In this document: positions 11,744-25,070 of the stretch, in pieces
Layout: each line of letters starts with the position of its first letter
Position numbering within the stretch: position 1 is the stretch's first letter
Assembly (NCBI RefSeq): GCF_029227915.1
Contig: NC_079883.1
Span: 16,742,001-16,806,000 of the forward strand
DNA from: Hydractinia symbiolongicarpus
Lineage: Eukaryota > Cnidaria > Hydrozoa > Anthoathecata > Hydractiniidae
DNA length: 64,000 nt
Direction of reading: 5' to 3'
The notes under the pieces: model-generated
The model's database searches: none
Told to the model about the DNA's origin: nothing
Seen by the model: the letters and a program-made list of their open reading frames with translations, nothing else
Position numbers and translations under genes: made by a program

Positions 11744-14288
11744 ATGGCATTTTGCAGCCTAATAAAGGTCGTACACACAAATCGCGTTGTTCCACGTGCC
11801 TGCGCAGGTTACCATTGGTCTAATCCTTCCACTCTCAATGGACTACGACGTCCCAAGTTGTTTTCCATTGCGCCATGACTTTATAACACCGTGAGCTATG
11901 GGTACAGGCCTTTAAAGGCTGTAACATGGCCTCTTGCAGCATAATAAAGGCCTTACACGTAAATCACGAGGTCGTACGTATCTGTGCAAGTTACCATTGG
12001 TCTAATCCCTCCACTCTCAATGGACTACGACATCCAAAGTTGTTTTCCATTGCGCCATGACTTTATAACACCGTCAACTACGCGTGCAGGCCTCCAAAGG
12101 CTGTAATATGGCCTCTTGCAGCATAATAAAGGCCTTACACGTATATCATGTGGTTTCACGTGCCTACGCAGGTTACCATTGGTCTAAATATTCCACTCTC
12201 ATTAGACTATGACGTCCCAAGTGGTTTTTCATTGCGCCATTGCGTTATAACACCGTCAACTACAGATACAGGCCTCAAAAGGCTGTAATATGGCTTCTTG
12301 CAGCCTAATAAAGGCCTTACACGTATATCACGTGGTCGTACGTGCCTGCGCAAGTTACCATTGGTCTAATCCTTCTACTCTCAATGGACTAGGACGTCCC
12401 AAGTTGTTTTCCATTGCGTCACGTCTTTATAACATTGTCAACTACGTGCACAGGCCTTTAAAGGCTGTAATATGGTCATTTGCAGCCTAACAAAGGCCTT
12501 TCACGTATATCACGTGGTTGCACGTGCCTGCGCAAGTTACGAGCGGACTAATCCCTCCAATGTCATTGACTATGACGTCCCAAGTGGTTTTCCATTGCGC
12601 CATGTCGTTATAACACCGTCAACTACGCGTACAGGCCTCAAAAGACTGTAATATGGCCTCTTGCAGCATAATAAAGGCCTTTAACGTATATCACGTGCTT
12701 GCACGTGCCTGCGCAGGTTACCGTTGGTCTAATTTTTCCACTCTCAATGGACTACGACGTCCCAAGTGGTTTTCCATTGCGCCATGCCGTTATAACACCG
12801 TCAACTACGTGTGCAGGCCTCCAAAGGCTGTAATATGGCCTCTTGCAGCATAAGAAAGGCCTTACACGTATATCATGTGTTTCCACGTGCCTATGCAGGT
12901 TACCATTGGTCTAATTATTCCACTCTCAATGGACTACGACGTCCCAAATTGTTTTCCATTGCGCCATGACTTTATAACACCGTCAACTACGTGTACAGGC
13001 GTCTAAAGGCTGTATTATGGCATTTTGCAGCCTAATAAAGGTCGTACACACAAATCGCGTTGTTCCACGTGCCTGCACTAGTTACGATCGGACTAATCCC
13101 TCCACTTTTAATGGACTACGACGTCCAAAGTTGTTTTCCATTGCGCCATGACTTTATAACACCGTGAGCTATGGGTACAGGCCTTTAAAGGCTGTAACAT
13201 GGCCTCTTGCAGCATAATAAAGGCCTTACACGTAAATCACGAGGTCGTACGTGCCTGTGCAAGTTACCATTGGTCTAATCCTTCTACTCTCAATGGACTA
13301 CGACGTCCCAAGTGGTTTTCCATTGCGCAATGGCGTTATAACACCGTCAACTACGCGTGCAGGCCTCCAAAGGCTGTAATATGGCCTCTTGCAGCATAAT
13401 AAAGGCCTTACACGTATATCATGTGGTTTCACGTGCCTACGCAGGTTACCATTTGTCTAAATATTCTACTCTCAATGGACTACGACGTCCAAGTTGTTTT
13501 CCATTGCGCCATGACTTTATAACACCGTGAGCTATGGGTACAGGCCTTTAAAGGCTGTAACATGGCCTCTTGCAGCATAATAAAGGCCTTACACGTAAAT
13601 CACGAGGTCGTACGTGCCTGTGCAAGTTACCATTGGTCTATTCCTTCTACTCTCAATGGACTACGACGTCCCAAGTGGTTTTCCATTGCGCAATTGCGTT
13701 ATAACACCGTCAACTACGCGTGCAGGCCTCCAAAGGCTGTAATATGGCCTCTTGCAGCATAATAAAGGCCTTACACGTATATCATGTGGTTTCACGTGCC
13801 TACGCAGGTTACCATTTGTCTAAATATTCCACTCTCAATGGACTACGACGTCCAAGTTGTTTTCCATTGCGCCATGACTTTATAGCACCGTCAACTACGT
13901 GTACAGGCCTTTAAAGGCTGTAATATGGTCATTTGCAGCCTAACAAAGGCCTTTCACGTATATCACGTGGTTGCACGTGCCTGCGCAAGTTACAAGCGGA
14001 CTAATCCCTCCAATGTCATTGGACTATGACGTCCCAAGTGGTTTTCCATTGCGCCATGGCGTTATAACACCGTCAACTACGCTTACAGGCCCCAAAAGAC
14101 TGTAATATGGCCTCTTGCAGCATAATAAAGGCCTTTCACGTATATCACGTGCTTGCACGAGCCTGCGCAGGTTACCATTGCTCTAATCTTTCCACTCTCA
14201 ATGGACTACGACGTCCCAAGTGGTTTTCCATTGCGCCATGGCGTTATCACACCGTCAACTACAGGTACAGGCCTGTAAAATCTGTAAT
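11744..14288 (+). repeat. 2,545 bp HOR (14-mer), copy 2
   Basis: Copy 2 of the 14-mer, offset 2,545 bp from copy 1 throughout. The match ends at 14,289, where copy 2 is followed by ATGGCCTCTTGC instead of ATGGCATTTTGC. Identity appears to be about 99.9% by eye, so this is one of the most recent amplification events in the window. A very recent unequal exchange explains it; an assembly duplication should be excluded. Confidence 0.9.
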
Positions 14289-16384
14289 ATGGCCTCTTGC
14301 AGCATAATAAAGGCCTTTCACGTATATCATGTGGTTCCACGTGCCTACGCAGGTTACCATTGGTCTAATTATTCCACTCTCAATGGACTACGACTTCCCA
14401 AGTTGTTTTCCATTGCGCCATGACTTTATAACACCGTCAACTACGTGTACGGGCCTCTAAAGTCTGTACTATGGCATTTTGCAGCCTAATAAAGGTCGTA
14501 CACACAAATCGCGTTGTTCCACGTGCCTGCGCGAGTTGCGACCGGTCTAATCCCTCGACTCTCATTGGACTATGACGTCCCAAGTGGTTTTCCATTGCGC
14601 CATGGCGTTATCACACCGTCAACTACAGGTACAGGCCTGTAAAATCTGTAATATGGCCTCTTGCAGCATAATAAAGGCCTTTCACGTATATCATGTGGTT
14701 CCACGTGCCTACGCACGTTACCATTGGCCTAATTATTCCACTCTCAATGGGCTACGACGTCCCAAGTTGTTTTCCATTGCGTCACGGCTTTATAACACCG
14801 TCAACTACGTGCACAGGCCTTTAAAGGCTGTAATATGGTCATTTGCAGCCTAACAAAGGCCTTTCACGTATATCACGTGGTTGCACGTGCCTGCGCAAGT
14901 TACGAGCGGACTAATCCCTCCAATGTCATTGGACTATGACGTCCCAAGTGGTTTTCCATTGCGCCATGGCGTTATAACACCGTCAACTACGCGTACAGGC
15001 CTCAAAAGACTGTAATATGGCCTCTTGCAGCATAATAAAGGCTTTTCACGTATATCACGTGCTTGCACGTGCCTGCGCAGGTTACCGTTGGTCTAATTTT
15101 TCCACTCTTAATGGACTACGACGTCCCAAGTGGTTTTCCATTGCGCCATGGCGTTATAACACCGTCAACTACGGGTGCAGGCCTCCAAAGGCTGTAATAT
15201 GGCCTCCTGCAGCATAAGAAAACCTTACACGTATATCATGTGTTTCCACGTGCCTATGCAGGTTACCATTGGTCTAATTATTCCACTCTCAATGGACTAC
15301 GACGTCCCAAATTGTTTTCCATTGCGCCATGACTTTATAACACCGTCAACTACGTGTACAGGCGTCTAAAGGCTGTACTATGGCATTTTGCAGCCTAATA
15401 AAGGTCGTACACACAAATCGCGTTGTTCCACGTGCCTGCACTAGTTACGATCGGACTAATCCCTCCACTCTCATTAGACTATGACGTCCCAAGTGGTTTT
15501 TCCATTGCGACATGGCGTTATAACACCGTCAACTACGGGTACAGGCCTCAAAAGGCTGTAATATGGCCTCTTGCATCCTAATAAAGGCCTTACACGTATA
15601 TCACGTAGTCGTACGTGCCTGCGCAAGTTACCATTGGTCTAATCCTTCTACTCTCAATAGACTAGGACGTCCCAAGTTGTTTTCCATTGCGTCACAGCTT
15701 TATAACACCGTCAACTACGTGCACAGGCCTTTAAAGGCTGTAATATGGTCATTTGCAGCCTAACAAAGGCCTTTCACGTATATCACGTGGTTGCACGTGC
15801 CTGCGCAAGTTACGAGCGGACTAATCCCTCCAATGTCATTGGACTATGACGTCCCAAGTGGTTTTCCAATGCGCCATGGCGTTATAACACTGTCAACTAC
15901 GCGTACAGGCCTCAAAAGGCTGTAATATAGCCTCTTGCAGCATAATAAAGGCCTTTCACGGGTATCACGTGCTTGCACGTGCCTGCGCAGGTTACCGTTG
16001 GTCTAATTATTCCACTCTCAATGGACTACGACGTCCCAAGTTGTTTTCCATTGCGCCATGACTTTATAACACCGTCAACTACGTGTACAGGCGTCTAAAG
16101 GCTGTATTATGGCATTTTGCAGCCTAATAAAGGTCGTACACACAAATCACGTTGTTCCACGTGCCTGCACTAGTTACGATCGGACTAATCCCTCCACTTT
16201 TAATGGACTACGACGTCCAAAGTTGTTTTCCATTGCGCCATGACTTTATAACACCGTGAACTACAGGTACAGGCCTGTACAGGCTGTAACATGGCCTCTT
16301 GCAGCCTAAAAAAGGTCGTACACATAAATCGCGTTGTTCCACGTGCCTGGGCGAGTTACGATCAATCTAATCCCTCCACTCTCA

Positions 16385-18645
16385 ATGGACTACGACGTCC
16401 CAAGTTGTTTTCCATTGCGCCATGACTTTATAACACCGTCAACTACGTGTACAGGCGTCTAAAGGCTGTACTATGGCATTTTGCAGCCTAATAAAGGCCT
16501 TACACGTATATCATGCGGTTCCACGTGCCTGCACTAGTTACGATCGGACTAATCCCTCCACTCTCAATGGACTACGACGTCCAAAGTTGTTTTCCATTGC
16601 GCCATGACTTTTTAACACCGTCAACTACAGGTACAGGCCTGTAAAGGCTGTAACATGGCCTCTTGCAGCCTAATAAAGGTCGTACACATAAATCGCGTTG
16701 TTCCACGTGCCTGGGCGAGTTACGATCAATCTAATCCCTCCACTCTCATTAGACTATGACGTCCCAAGTGGTTTTTCGTTAAACCATGGCGTTATAACAC
16801 CGTCACCTACGGGTGCAGGCCTCCAAAGGCTGTAATATGGCCTCTTGCAGCCTAATAAAGGCCTTACACGCATATCACGTGGTCGTACGTGCCTGCGCAA
16901 GTTACCATTGGTCTAATCCTTCTACTCTCAATGGACTAGGACGTCCCAAGTTGCTTTCCATTGCGTCACAGCTTTATAACACCGTCAACTACGTGTACAG
17001 GCCTTTAAAGGCTGTAATATGGTCTTTTGCGGCCTAATAAAGGTCGTACACACAAATCGCGTTGTTCCACGTGCCTACGAAGGTTACCATTGGTCTAATT
17101 ATTCCACTCTCAATGGATTACGACGTCCCAAGTTGTTTTCCATTGCGCTATGACCTTATAACACCGTCAACTACGTGTACAGGCCTCTAAAGGATGTAAT
17201 ATGGCCTCTTGCAGCCTAATAAAGGCCTTACATGTATATCACGTGGTCGCACCTGCCTGCGCTAGTTACCATTGGTCTAATCCTTCCACTCTCAATGGAC
17301 TAGGACGTCCCAAGTTGCTTTCCATTGCGTCACAGCTTTATAACACCGTCAACTACGTGCACAGGCCTTTAAAGGCTGTAATATGGCCTTTTGCGGCCTA
17401 ATAAAGGTCATGCACACAAATCGCGTTGTTCCACGTGCCTGCGCGAGTTACGATCAATCTAATCCCTCCACTCTCATTGGTCTATGACGTCCCAAGTGGT
17501 TTTCCATTGCGCCATGGCGTTATAACACCGTCAACTACGGGTGCAGGCCTCCAAAGGCTGTAATATGGCCTCTTGCAGCCTAATAAAGGCCTTACACGTA
17601 TATCACGTGCTTGCACGTGCCTGCGCAGGTTACCGCTGGTCTAATTACTCCACTCTCAATGGACTACGACTTCCCAAGTTGTTTTCCATTGCGCCATGAT
17701 TTTATAACAACGTCAACTACGCGCACAGGCCTTTAAAGGCTGTAATATGGCCTCTTGCAGCATAATAAAGGCCTTTCACGTATATCACGTGGTTGCACGT
17801 GCCTGCGAAAGTTACGATCGGTCTAATCCCTCCACTCTCAATGGACTACGACGTCCCAAGTTGTTTTCCATTGCGCCATGACTTTATAACACCGTTAACT
17901 ACGTGTACAGGCGTCTAAAGGCTGTACTATGGCATTTTGCAGCCTAATAAAGGCCTTACACGTATATCATGTGGTTCCACGTGCCTGCACTAGTTACGAT
18001 CGGACTAATCCCTCCACTCTCAATGGACTACGACGTCCAAAGTTGTTTTCCATTGTGCCATGACTTTTTAACACCGTCAACTACAGGTACAGGCCCGTAA
18101 AGGCTGTAACATGGCCTCTTGCAGCCTAATAAAGGTCGTACACATAAATCGCGTTGTTCCACGTGCCTGGGCGAGTTACGATCAATCTAATCCCTCCACT
18201 CTCATTAGACTATGTATGACGTCCCAAGTGGTTTTTCATTGCGCCATGGCGTTATAACACCGTCACCTACGGGTGCAGGCCTCCAAAGGCTGTAATATGC
18301 AGCCTAATAAAGGCCTTACACGAATATCACGTGGCGCACGTGCCTGCGCAAGTTACCATTGGTCTAATCCTTCCACTCTCAATTGACTAGGACGTCCCAA
18401 GTTGCTTTCCATTGCGTCACAGCTTTATAACACCGTCAACTACGTGCACAGGCCTTTAAAGGCTGTAATATGACCTTTTGCGGCCTAATAAAGGTGGTAC
18501 ACACAAATCGCGTTGTTCCACGTGCCTACAAAGGTTACCATTGGTCTAATTATTCCACTCTTAATGGATTACGACGTCCCAAGTTGTTTTCCATTGCGCT
18601 ATGACCTTATAACACCGTCAACTACGTGTACCGGCCTCTAAAGGC
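16385..18645 (+). repeat. 8-mer (about 1,455 bp) duplication
   Basis: About 810 bp at 16,385-17,195 matches 17,840-18,645. The offset starts at 1,456 bp and drops to about 1,452 bp after the 4 bp gain and 7 and 1 bp losses in the right copy. Shared markers include GTGTACAGGCGTCTAAAGG, TATCATG(C/T)GGTTCC, GACTTTTTAACACC and AATGGATTACGACG. Indels and several substitutions show this is an older event. Confidence 0.7.
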
Positions 18646-19990
18646 TGTACTATGGCATTTTGCAGCCTAATAATGGTCGTACACACAAATCGCGTTGTTC
18701 CACGTGCCTGCACAGGTTACCATTGGTCTAATCCTTCCACTCTCAATGGACTACGACGTCCCAAGTTGTTTTCCATCGCGCCAAGACTTTATAACACCGT
18801 GAACTATGGGTACAGGCCTTTAAAGGCTGTAATATGGCCTCTTGCAGCATAATAAAGGCCTTTCACACAAATCGCGTTGTTCTACATGCCTGGGCGAGTT
18901 ACGATCGGTCTAATCCCTCCACTCTCATTAGACTATGACGTCCCAAGTGGTTTTTCATTGCGCCATGGCGTTATAACACCGTCAACTACGGGTACAGGCC
19001 TCAAAGGCTGTAATATGGCCTCTTGCAGCATAATAAAGGCCTTACACGTACATCACGAGGTCGTACGCGCCTGCGCAAGTTACCATTGGTCTAATCCTTC
19101 TACTCTCAATGGACTAGGACGTCCCAAGTTGTTTTCCATTGCGTCACGGCTTTATAACACCGTCAACTACGTGCACAGGCCTTTAAAGGCTGTAATATGG
19201 TCATTTGCAGCCTAACAAAGGCCTTTCAAGTATATCACGTGGTTGCACGTGCCTGCGCAAGTTACAAGCGGACTAATCCCTCCAATGTCATTGGACTATG
19301 ACGTCCCAAGTGGTTTTCCATTGCGCCATGGCGTTATAACACCGTCAACTACGCGTACAGGCCTCAAAAGGCTGTAATATGGCCTCTTGCAGCATAATAA
19401 AGGCCTTTCACGTATATCACGTGCTTCCACGTGCTTGCGCAGGTTACCGTTGGTCTAATTATTCCACTCTCAATGGACTACGACGTCCCAAGTGGTTTTC
19501 CATTGCGCCATGGCGTTATAACACCGTCAACTACGGGTGCAGGCCTCCAAAGGCTGTAATATGGCCTCTTGCAGCCTAATAAAGGCCTTACACGTATATC
19601 ACGTGCTTGCACGTGCCTGCGCAGGTTAGCGCTGGTCTAATTACTCCACTCTCAATGGACTACGACGTCCCATAATGTTTTCCATTGCGCCATGACTTTA
19701 TAACACCGTCAACTACGTGTACAACCCTAAAAGGCTGTACTATGGCATTTTGCAGCTTAATATTGGCCGTGCACACAAATCGCGTTGTTCCACGTGCCTG
19801 TGCGAGTTACGATCGGTCTAATCCTTCCACTCTCATTGGACTATGACGTCCCAATTGGTTTTCCATTGCGCGATGGCGTTATAACACCGTCAACTACGGG
19901 TGCAGGCCTCCAAAGGCTGTAATATGGCCTCTTGCAGCCTAATAAAGGCCTAACACGTATATCACGTGGTCGCACGTGCCTGCGCAAGTT
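18480..19990 (+). repeat. 1.5 kb block, left copy of a pair about 5.07 kb apart
   Basis: This block matches 23,555-25,070 at an offset of about 5,075 bp. Shared order of variants: CCTACAAAGGTTACC, AATGGATTACGACG, GCGCTATGACC, CTAATAATGGTCG, GCGCCAAGAC, TCTACATGCCTGGGCG, CACGAGGTCGTACGCG, TTACGAGCGG or TTACAAGCGG, and CCAATTGGTTTTCC. A shorter related tract starting with the CTAATAATGG monomer sits at about 20,050-20,630. The left copy alone carries the shortened GTACAACCCTAAAAGG near 19,720. Confidence 0.7.
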
Positions 19991-20469
19991 ACCATTGGTC
20001 TAATCCTTCTACTCTCAATGGACTAGGACGTCCCAAGTTGTTTTCCATTGCGCTATGACCTTATAACACCGTCACCTACGTGTACAGGCCTCTAAAGGCT
20101 GTACTATGGCATTTTGCAGCCTAATAATGGTCGTACACACAAATCGCGTTGTTCCACGTGCCTGCACAGGTTACCATTGGTCTAATCCTTCCACTCTCAA
20201 TGGACTACGACGTCCCAAGTTGTTTTCCATCGCGCCAAGATTTTATAACACCGTGAACTATGGGTACAGGCCTTTAAAGGCTGTAATATGGCCTCTTGCA
20301 GCATAATAAAGGCCTTACACACAAATCGCGTTGTTCTACATGCCTGGGCGAGTTACGATCGGTCTAATCCCTCCACTCTCATTAGACTATGACGTCCCAA
20401 GTGGTTTTTCATTGTGCCATGGCGTTATAACACCGTCAACTACGGGAACAGGCCTCAAAAGGCTGTAAT

Positions 20470-21340
20470 ATTGCCTCTTGCAGCATAATAAAGGCCTTAC
20501 ACGTACATCACGAGGTCGTACGCGCCTGCGCAAGTTACCATTGTTCTAATCCTTCTACTCTCAATGGACTAGGACGTCCCAAGTTGTTTTCCATTGCGTC
20601 ACGGCTTTATAACACCGTCAACTACGTGTACAGGCCTCTAAAAGGCTGTACTATGGCATTTTGCAGCTTAATAAAGGTCGTGCATACAAATCGCGGTGTT
20701 CCACGTGCCTGGTGGAGTTACGATCAATCTAATCCCTCCGCTCTCATTGGACTATGACGTCCCAAGTGGTTTTTCATTGCGCCATGGCGTTATAACACCG
20801 TCAACTACGGGTAAAGGCTGTAATATGGCCTCTTGCAGCCTAATAAAGGCCTTACACGTACATCACGAGGTCGTACGCGCCTGCGCAAGTTACCATTGGT
20901 CTAATCCTTCTACTCTCAATGGACTAGGACGTCCCAAGTTGTTTTCCATTGCGTCACGGCTTTATAACACCGTCAACTACGTGTACAGGCCTCTAAAAGG
21001 CTGTACTATGGCATTTTGCAGCTTAATAAAGGTCGTGCATACAAATCGCGGTGTTCCACGTGCCTGGTGGAGTTACGATCAATCTAATCCCTCCGCTCTC
21101 ATTGGACTATGACGTCCCAAGTGGTTTTTCATTGCGCCATGGCGTTATAACACCGTCAACTACGGGTAAAGGCTGTAATATGGCCTCTTGCAGCCTAATA
21201 AAGGCCTTACACGTATATCACGTGGTCGTACGTGCCTGCGCAAGTTACCATTGGTCTAATCCTTCTACTCTCAATGGACTAGGACGTCCCAAGTTGTTTT
21301 CCATTGCGTCACGGCTTTATAACACCGTCAACTACGTGCA
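20470..21340 (+). repeat. 355 bp deletion-tagged dimer, about 2.5 copies
   Basis: CACGTACATCACGAGG at about 20,500 recurs at 20,855, and its counterpart CACGTATATCACG at about 21,210, an offset of 355 bp each time. The unit is two monomers minus 9 bp: the usual TACGGGTACAGGCCTCAAAAGG reads TACGGGTAAAGG near 20,809 and 21,164. Other tags are GTGCATACAAATCGCGG, CTGGTGGAG and CCTCCGCTCTC. Because both junctions carry the same loss, the deletion came before the duplication. Confidence 0.85.
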
Positions 21341-23530
21341 CAGGCCTTTAAAGGCTGTAATATGGACATTTGCAGCCAAACAAAGGCCTTTCACGTATAT
21401 CACGTGGTTGCACGTGCCTGCGCAAGGTACGAGCGGACTAATCCCTCCAATGTCATTGGACTATGACGTCCCAAGTGGTTTTCCATTGCGCCATGGCGTT
21501 ATAACACCGTCAACTACGCGTACAGGCTTTAAAAAGCTGTAATATGGCCTCTTGCAGCATAATAAAGGCCTTTCACGTATATCACATGGTTGCACGTGCC
21601 TGCGCAGATTACCGCTGGTCTAATTACTCCACTCTCAATGGACTACGACGTCCCATGTTGTTTTCCATTGCGCCATGACTTTATAACACCGTCAACTACG
21701 TGTACAGGCCTCTAAAAGGCTGTACTATGGCATTTTGCAGCTTAATAAAGGTCGTACACACAAATCGCGTTGTTCCACGTGCCTGGGCGAGTTACGATCG
21801 GTCTAATCCTTCCACTCTCATTGGACTATGACGTCCCAAGTGGTTTTCCATTGCGCCATGGCGTTATAACACCGTCACCTACGGGTGCAGGCCTCCAAAG
21901 GCTGTAATATGGCCTCTTGCAGCCTAATAAAGGCCTTACACGTATATCACGTGGCGCACGTGCCTGCGCAAGTTACCATTGGTCTAATCCTTCCACTCTC
22001 AATTGACTAGGACGTCCCAAGTTGCTTTCCATTGCGTCACAGCTTTATAACACCGTCAACTACGTGCACAGGCCTTTAAAGGCTGTAATATGACCTTTTG
22101 CGGCCTAATAAAGGTCGTACACACAAATCGCGTTGTTCCACGTGCCTGGGCGAGTTACGATCGGTCTAATCCTTCCACTCTCATTGGACTATGACGTCCC
22201 AAGTGGTTTTCCATTAAACCATGGCGTTATAACACCGTCACCTACGGGTGCAGGCCTCCAAAGGCTGTAATATGGCTTCTTGCAGCCTAATAAAGGCCTT
22301 ACACGTATATCACGTGGCGCACGTGCCTGCGCAAGTTACCATTGGTCTAATCCTTCCACTCTCAATTGACTAGGACGTCCCAAGTTGCTTTCCATTGCGT
22401 CACAGCTTTATAACACCGTCAACTACGTGTACAGGCCTTTAAAGGCTGTAATATGGTCATTTGCAGCCAAACAAAGGCCTTTCACGTATATCACGTGGTT
22501 GCACGTGCCTGCGCAAGTTACGAGCGGACTAATCCCTCCAATGTCATTGGACTATGACGTCCCAAGTGGTTTTCCATTGCGCCATGGCGTTATAACACCG
22601 TCAACTACGCGTACAGGCTTTAAAAAGCTGTAATATGGCCTCTTGCAGCATAATAAAGGCCTTTCACGTATATCACATGGTTGCACGTGCCTGCGCAGAA
22701 TACCGCTGGTCTAATTACTCCACTCTCAATGGACTACGACGTCCCATGTTGTTTTCCATTGCGCCATGACTTTATAACACCGTCAACTACGTGTACAGGC
22801 CTCTAAAAGGCTGTACTATGGCATTTTGCAGCTTAATAAAGGTCGTACACACAAATCGCGTTGTTCCACGTGCCTGGGCGAGTTACGATCGGTCTAATCC
22901 TTCCACTCTCATTGGACTATGACGTCCCAAGTGGTTTTCCATTGCGCCATGGCGTTATAACACCGTCACCTACGGGTGCAGGCCTCCAAAGGCTGTAATA
23001 TGGCCTCTTGCAGCCTAATAAAGGCCTTACACGTATATCACGTGGCGCACGTGCCTGCGCAAGTTACCATTGGTCTAATCCTTCCACTCTCAATTGACTA
23101 GGACGTCCCAAGTTGCTTTCCATTGCGTCACAGCTTTATAACACCGTCAACTACGTGCACAGGCCTTTAAAGGCTGTAATATGACCTTTTGCGGCCTAAT
23201 AAAAGTCGTACACACAAATCGCGTTGTTCCACGTGCCTGGGCGAGTTACGATCGGTCTAATCCTTCCACTCTCATTGGACTATGACGTCCCAAGTGGTTT
23301 TCCATTAAACCATGGCGTTATAACACCGTCACCTACGGGTGCAGGCCTCCAAAGGCTGTAATATGGCCTCTTGCAGCCTAATAAAGGCCTTACACGTATA
23401 TCACGTGGCGCACGTGCCTGCGCAAGTTACCATTGGTCTAATCCTTCCAATCTCAATTGACTAAGACGTCCCAAGTTGCTTTCCATTGCGTCACAGCTTT
23501 ATAACACCGTCAACTACGTGTACAGGCCTT
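21341..23530 (+). repeat. 1,091 bp HOR (6-mer), two tandem copies
   Basis: Copies lie at about 21,341-22,440 and 22,441-23,530, offset 1,091 bp. Tags in both: GCAGCCAAACAAAGG, GGCTTTAAAAAGCTG, TATATCACATGG, CACGTGGCGCACG and TTCCATTAAACCATGG (near 22,207 and 23,298). TTAAACCATGG replaces the usual TTGCGCCATGG and also occurs once near 16,779. A few substitutions separate the copies, for example CAGATTACC against CAGAATACC and GGACATTTG against GGTCATTTG. Confidence 0.85.
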
Positions 23531-23554
23531 TAAAGGCTGTAATATGGCCTTTTG

Positions 23555-25070
23555 CGGCCTAATAAAGGTCGTACACACAAATCGCGTTGTTCCACGTGCC
23601 TACAAAGGTTACCATTGGTCTAATTATTCCACTCTCAATGGATTACGACGTCCCAAGTTGTTTTCCATTGCGCTATGACCTTATAACACCGTCAACTACG
23701 TGTACAGGCCTCTAAATGCTGTACTATGGCATTTTGCAGCCTAATAATGGTCGTACACACAAATCGCGTTGTTCCACGTGCCTGCACAGGTTACCATTGG
23801 TCTAATCCTTCCACTCTCAATGGACTACGACGTCCCAAGTTGTTTGCCATTGCGCCAAGACTTTATAACACCGTGAACTATGGGTACAGGCCTTTAAAGG
23901 CTGTAATATGGCCTCTTGCAGCATAATAAAGGCCTTACACACAAATCGCGTTGTTCTACATGCCTGGGCGAGTTACGATCGATCTAATCCCTCCACTCTC
24001 ATTAGACTATGACGTCCCAAGTGGTTTTTCATTGCGCCATGGCGTTATAACACCGTCAACTACGGGTACAGGCCTCAAAAGGCTGTAATATGGCCTCTTG
24101 CAGCATAATAAAGGCCTTACACGTATATCACGAGGTCGTACGCGCCTGCGCAAGTTACCATTGGTCTAATCCTTCTACTCTCAATGGACTAGGACGTCCC
24201 AAGTTGTTTTCCATTGCGTCACGGCTTTATAACACCGTCAACTACGTGCACAGGCCTTTAAAGGCTGTAATATGGTCATTTGCAGCCTAACAAAGGCCTT
24301 TCACGTATATCACGTGGTTGCACGTGCCTGCGCAAGTTACGAGCGGACTAATCCCTCCAATGTCATTGGACTATGACGTCCCAAGTGGTTTTCCATTGCG
24401 CCATGGCGTTATAACACCGTCAACTACGCGTACAGGCCTCAAAAGGCTGTAATATGGCCTCTTGCAGCATAATAAAGGCCTTTCACGTATATCACGTGCT
24501 TGCACGAGCTTGCGCAGGTTACCGTTGGTCTAATTATTCCACTCTCAATGGACTACGACGTCCCAAGTGGTTTTCCATTGCGCCATGGCGTTATAACACC
24601 GTCAACTACGGGTGAAGGCCTCCAAAGGCTGTAATATGGCCTCTTCCAGCCTAATAAAGGCCTTACACGTATATCACGTGCTTGCACGTGCCTGCGCAGG
24701 TTACCGCTGGTCTAATTACTCCACTCTCAATGGACTACGACGTCCCATGTTGTTTTCCATTGCGCCATGACTTTATAACACCGTCAACTACGTGTACAGG
24801 CCTCTAAAAGGCTGTACTATGGCATTTTGCAGCTTAATAAAGGTCGTGCACACAAATTGCGTTGTTCCACGTGCCTGGGCGAGTTACGATCGGTCTAATC
24901 CTTCCACTCTCATTGGACTATGACGTCCCAATTGGTTTTCCATTGCGCGATGGCGTTATAACACCGTCAAGTACGGGTGCAGGCCTCCAAAGGCTGTAAT
25001 ATGGCCTCTTGCAGCCTAATAAAGGCCTAACACGTATATCACGTGGTCGCACGTGCCTGCGCAAGTTACC
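23555..25070 (+). repeat. 1.5 kb block, right copy of a pair about 5.07 kb apart
   Basis: This is the right partner of the block at 18,480-19,990, with the same order of rare variants. Its right part is also the beginning of the 3,818 bp HOR that starts at about 24,142. The 21-mer HOR was therefore cut out of a block already present in two places. Confidence 0.7.

Larger units (their letters stand above)
14289..20469 (+). repeat. Mosaic satellite domain, 14.3-20.5 kb
   Basis: About 34 monomers assembled from haplotypes seen elsewhere: GAGCGG and TCCAATGTCATTGG monomers near 14,900 and 15,810, CACTAGTTACGATCGG monomers near 15,440, 16,170, 16,530 and 17,990, and CACGAGG monomers near 19,055. 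Small indels include GACTATGTATGACG near 18,211 (4 bp gain), AATATGCAGCC near 18,295 (7 bp loss) and CACGTGGCGCACG near 18,330 (1 bp loss). No gene or foreign insertion is seen. Confidence 0.75.

Noticed and set aside
19718-19740. Telomere-like AACCCTAAAA near 19,724, 26,247 and 30,065
   Set aside because: A single unit, produced by a small deletion in the usual ACAGGCCTCTAAAAGG and copied with its HOR. No tandem telomeric repeat is present.
20696-21542. The two longest open reading frames (138 and 163 codons)
   Set aside because: They exist only because the 355 bp deletion-tagged dimer changes the frame relation between neighbouring monomers; the content is ordinary satellite.
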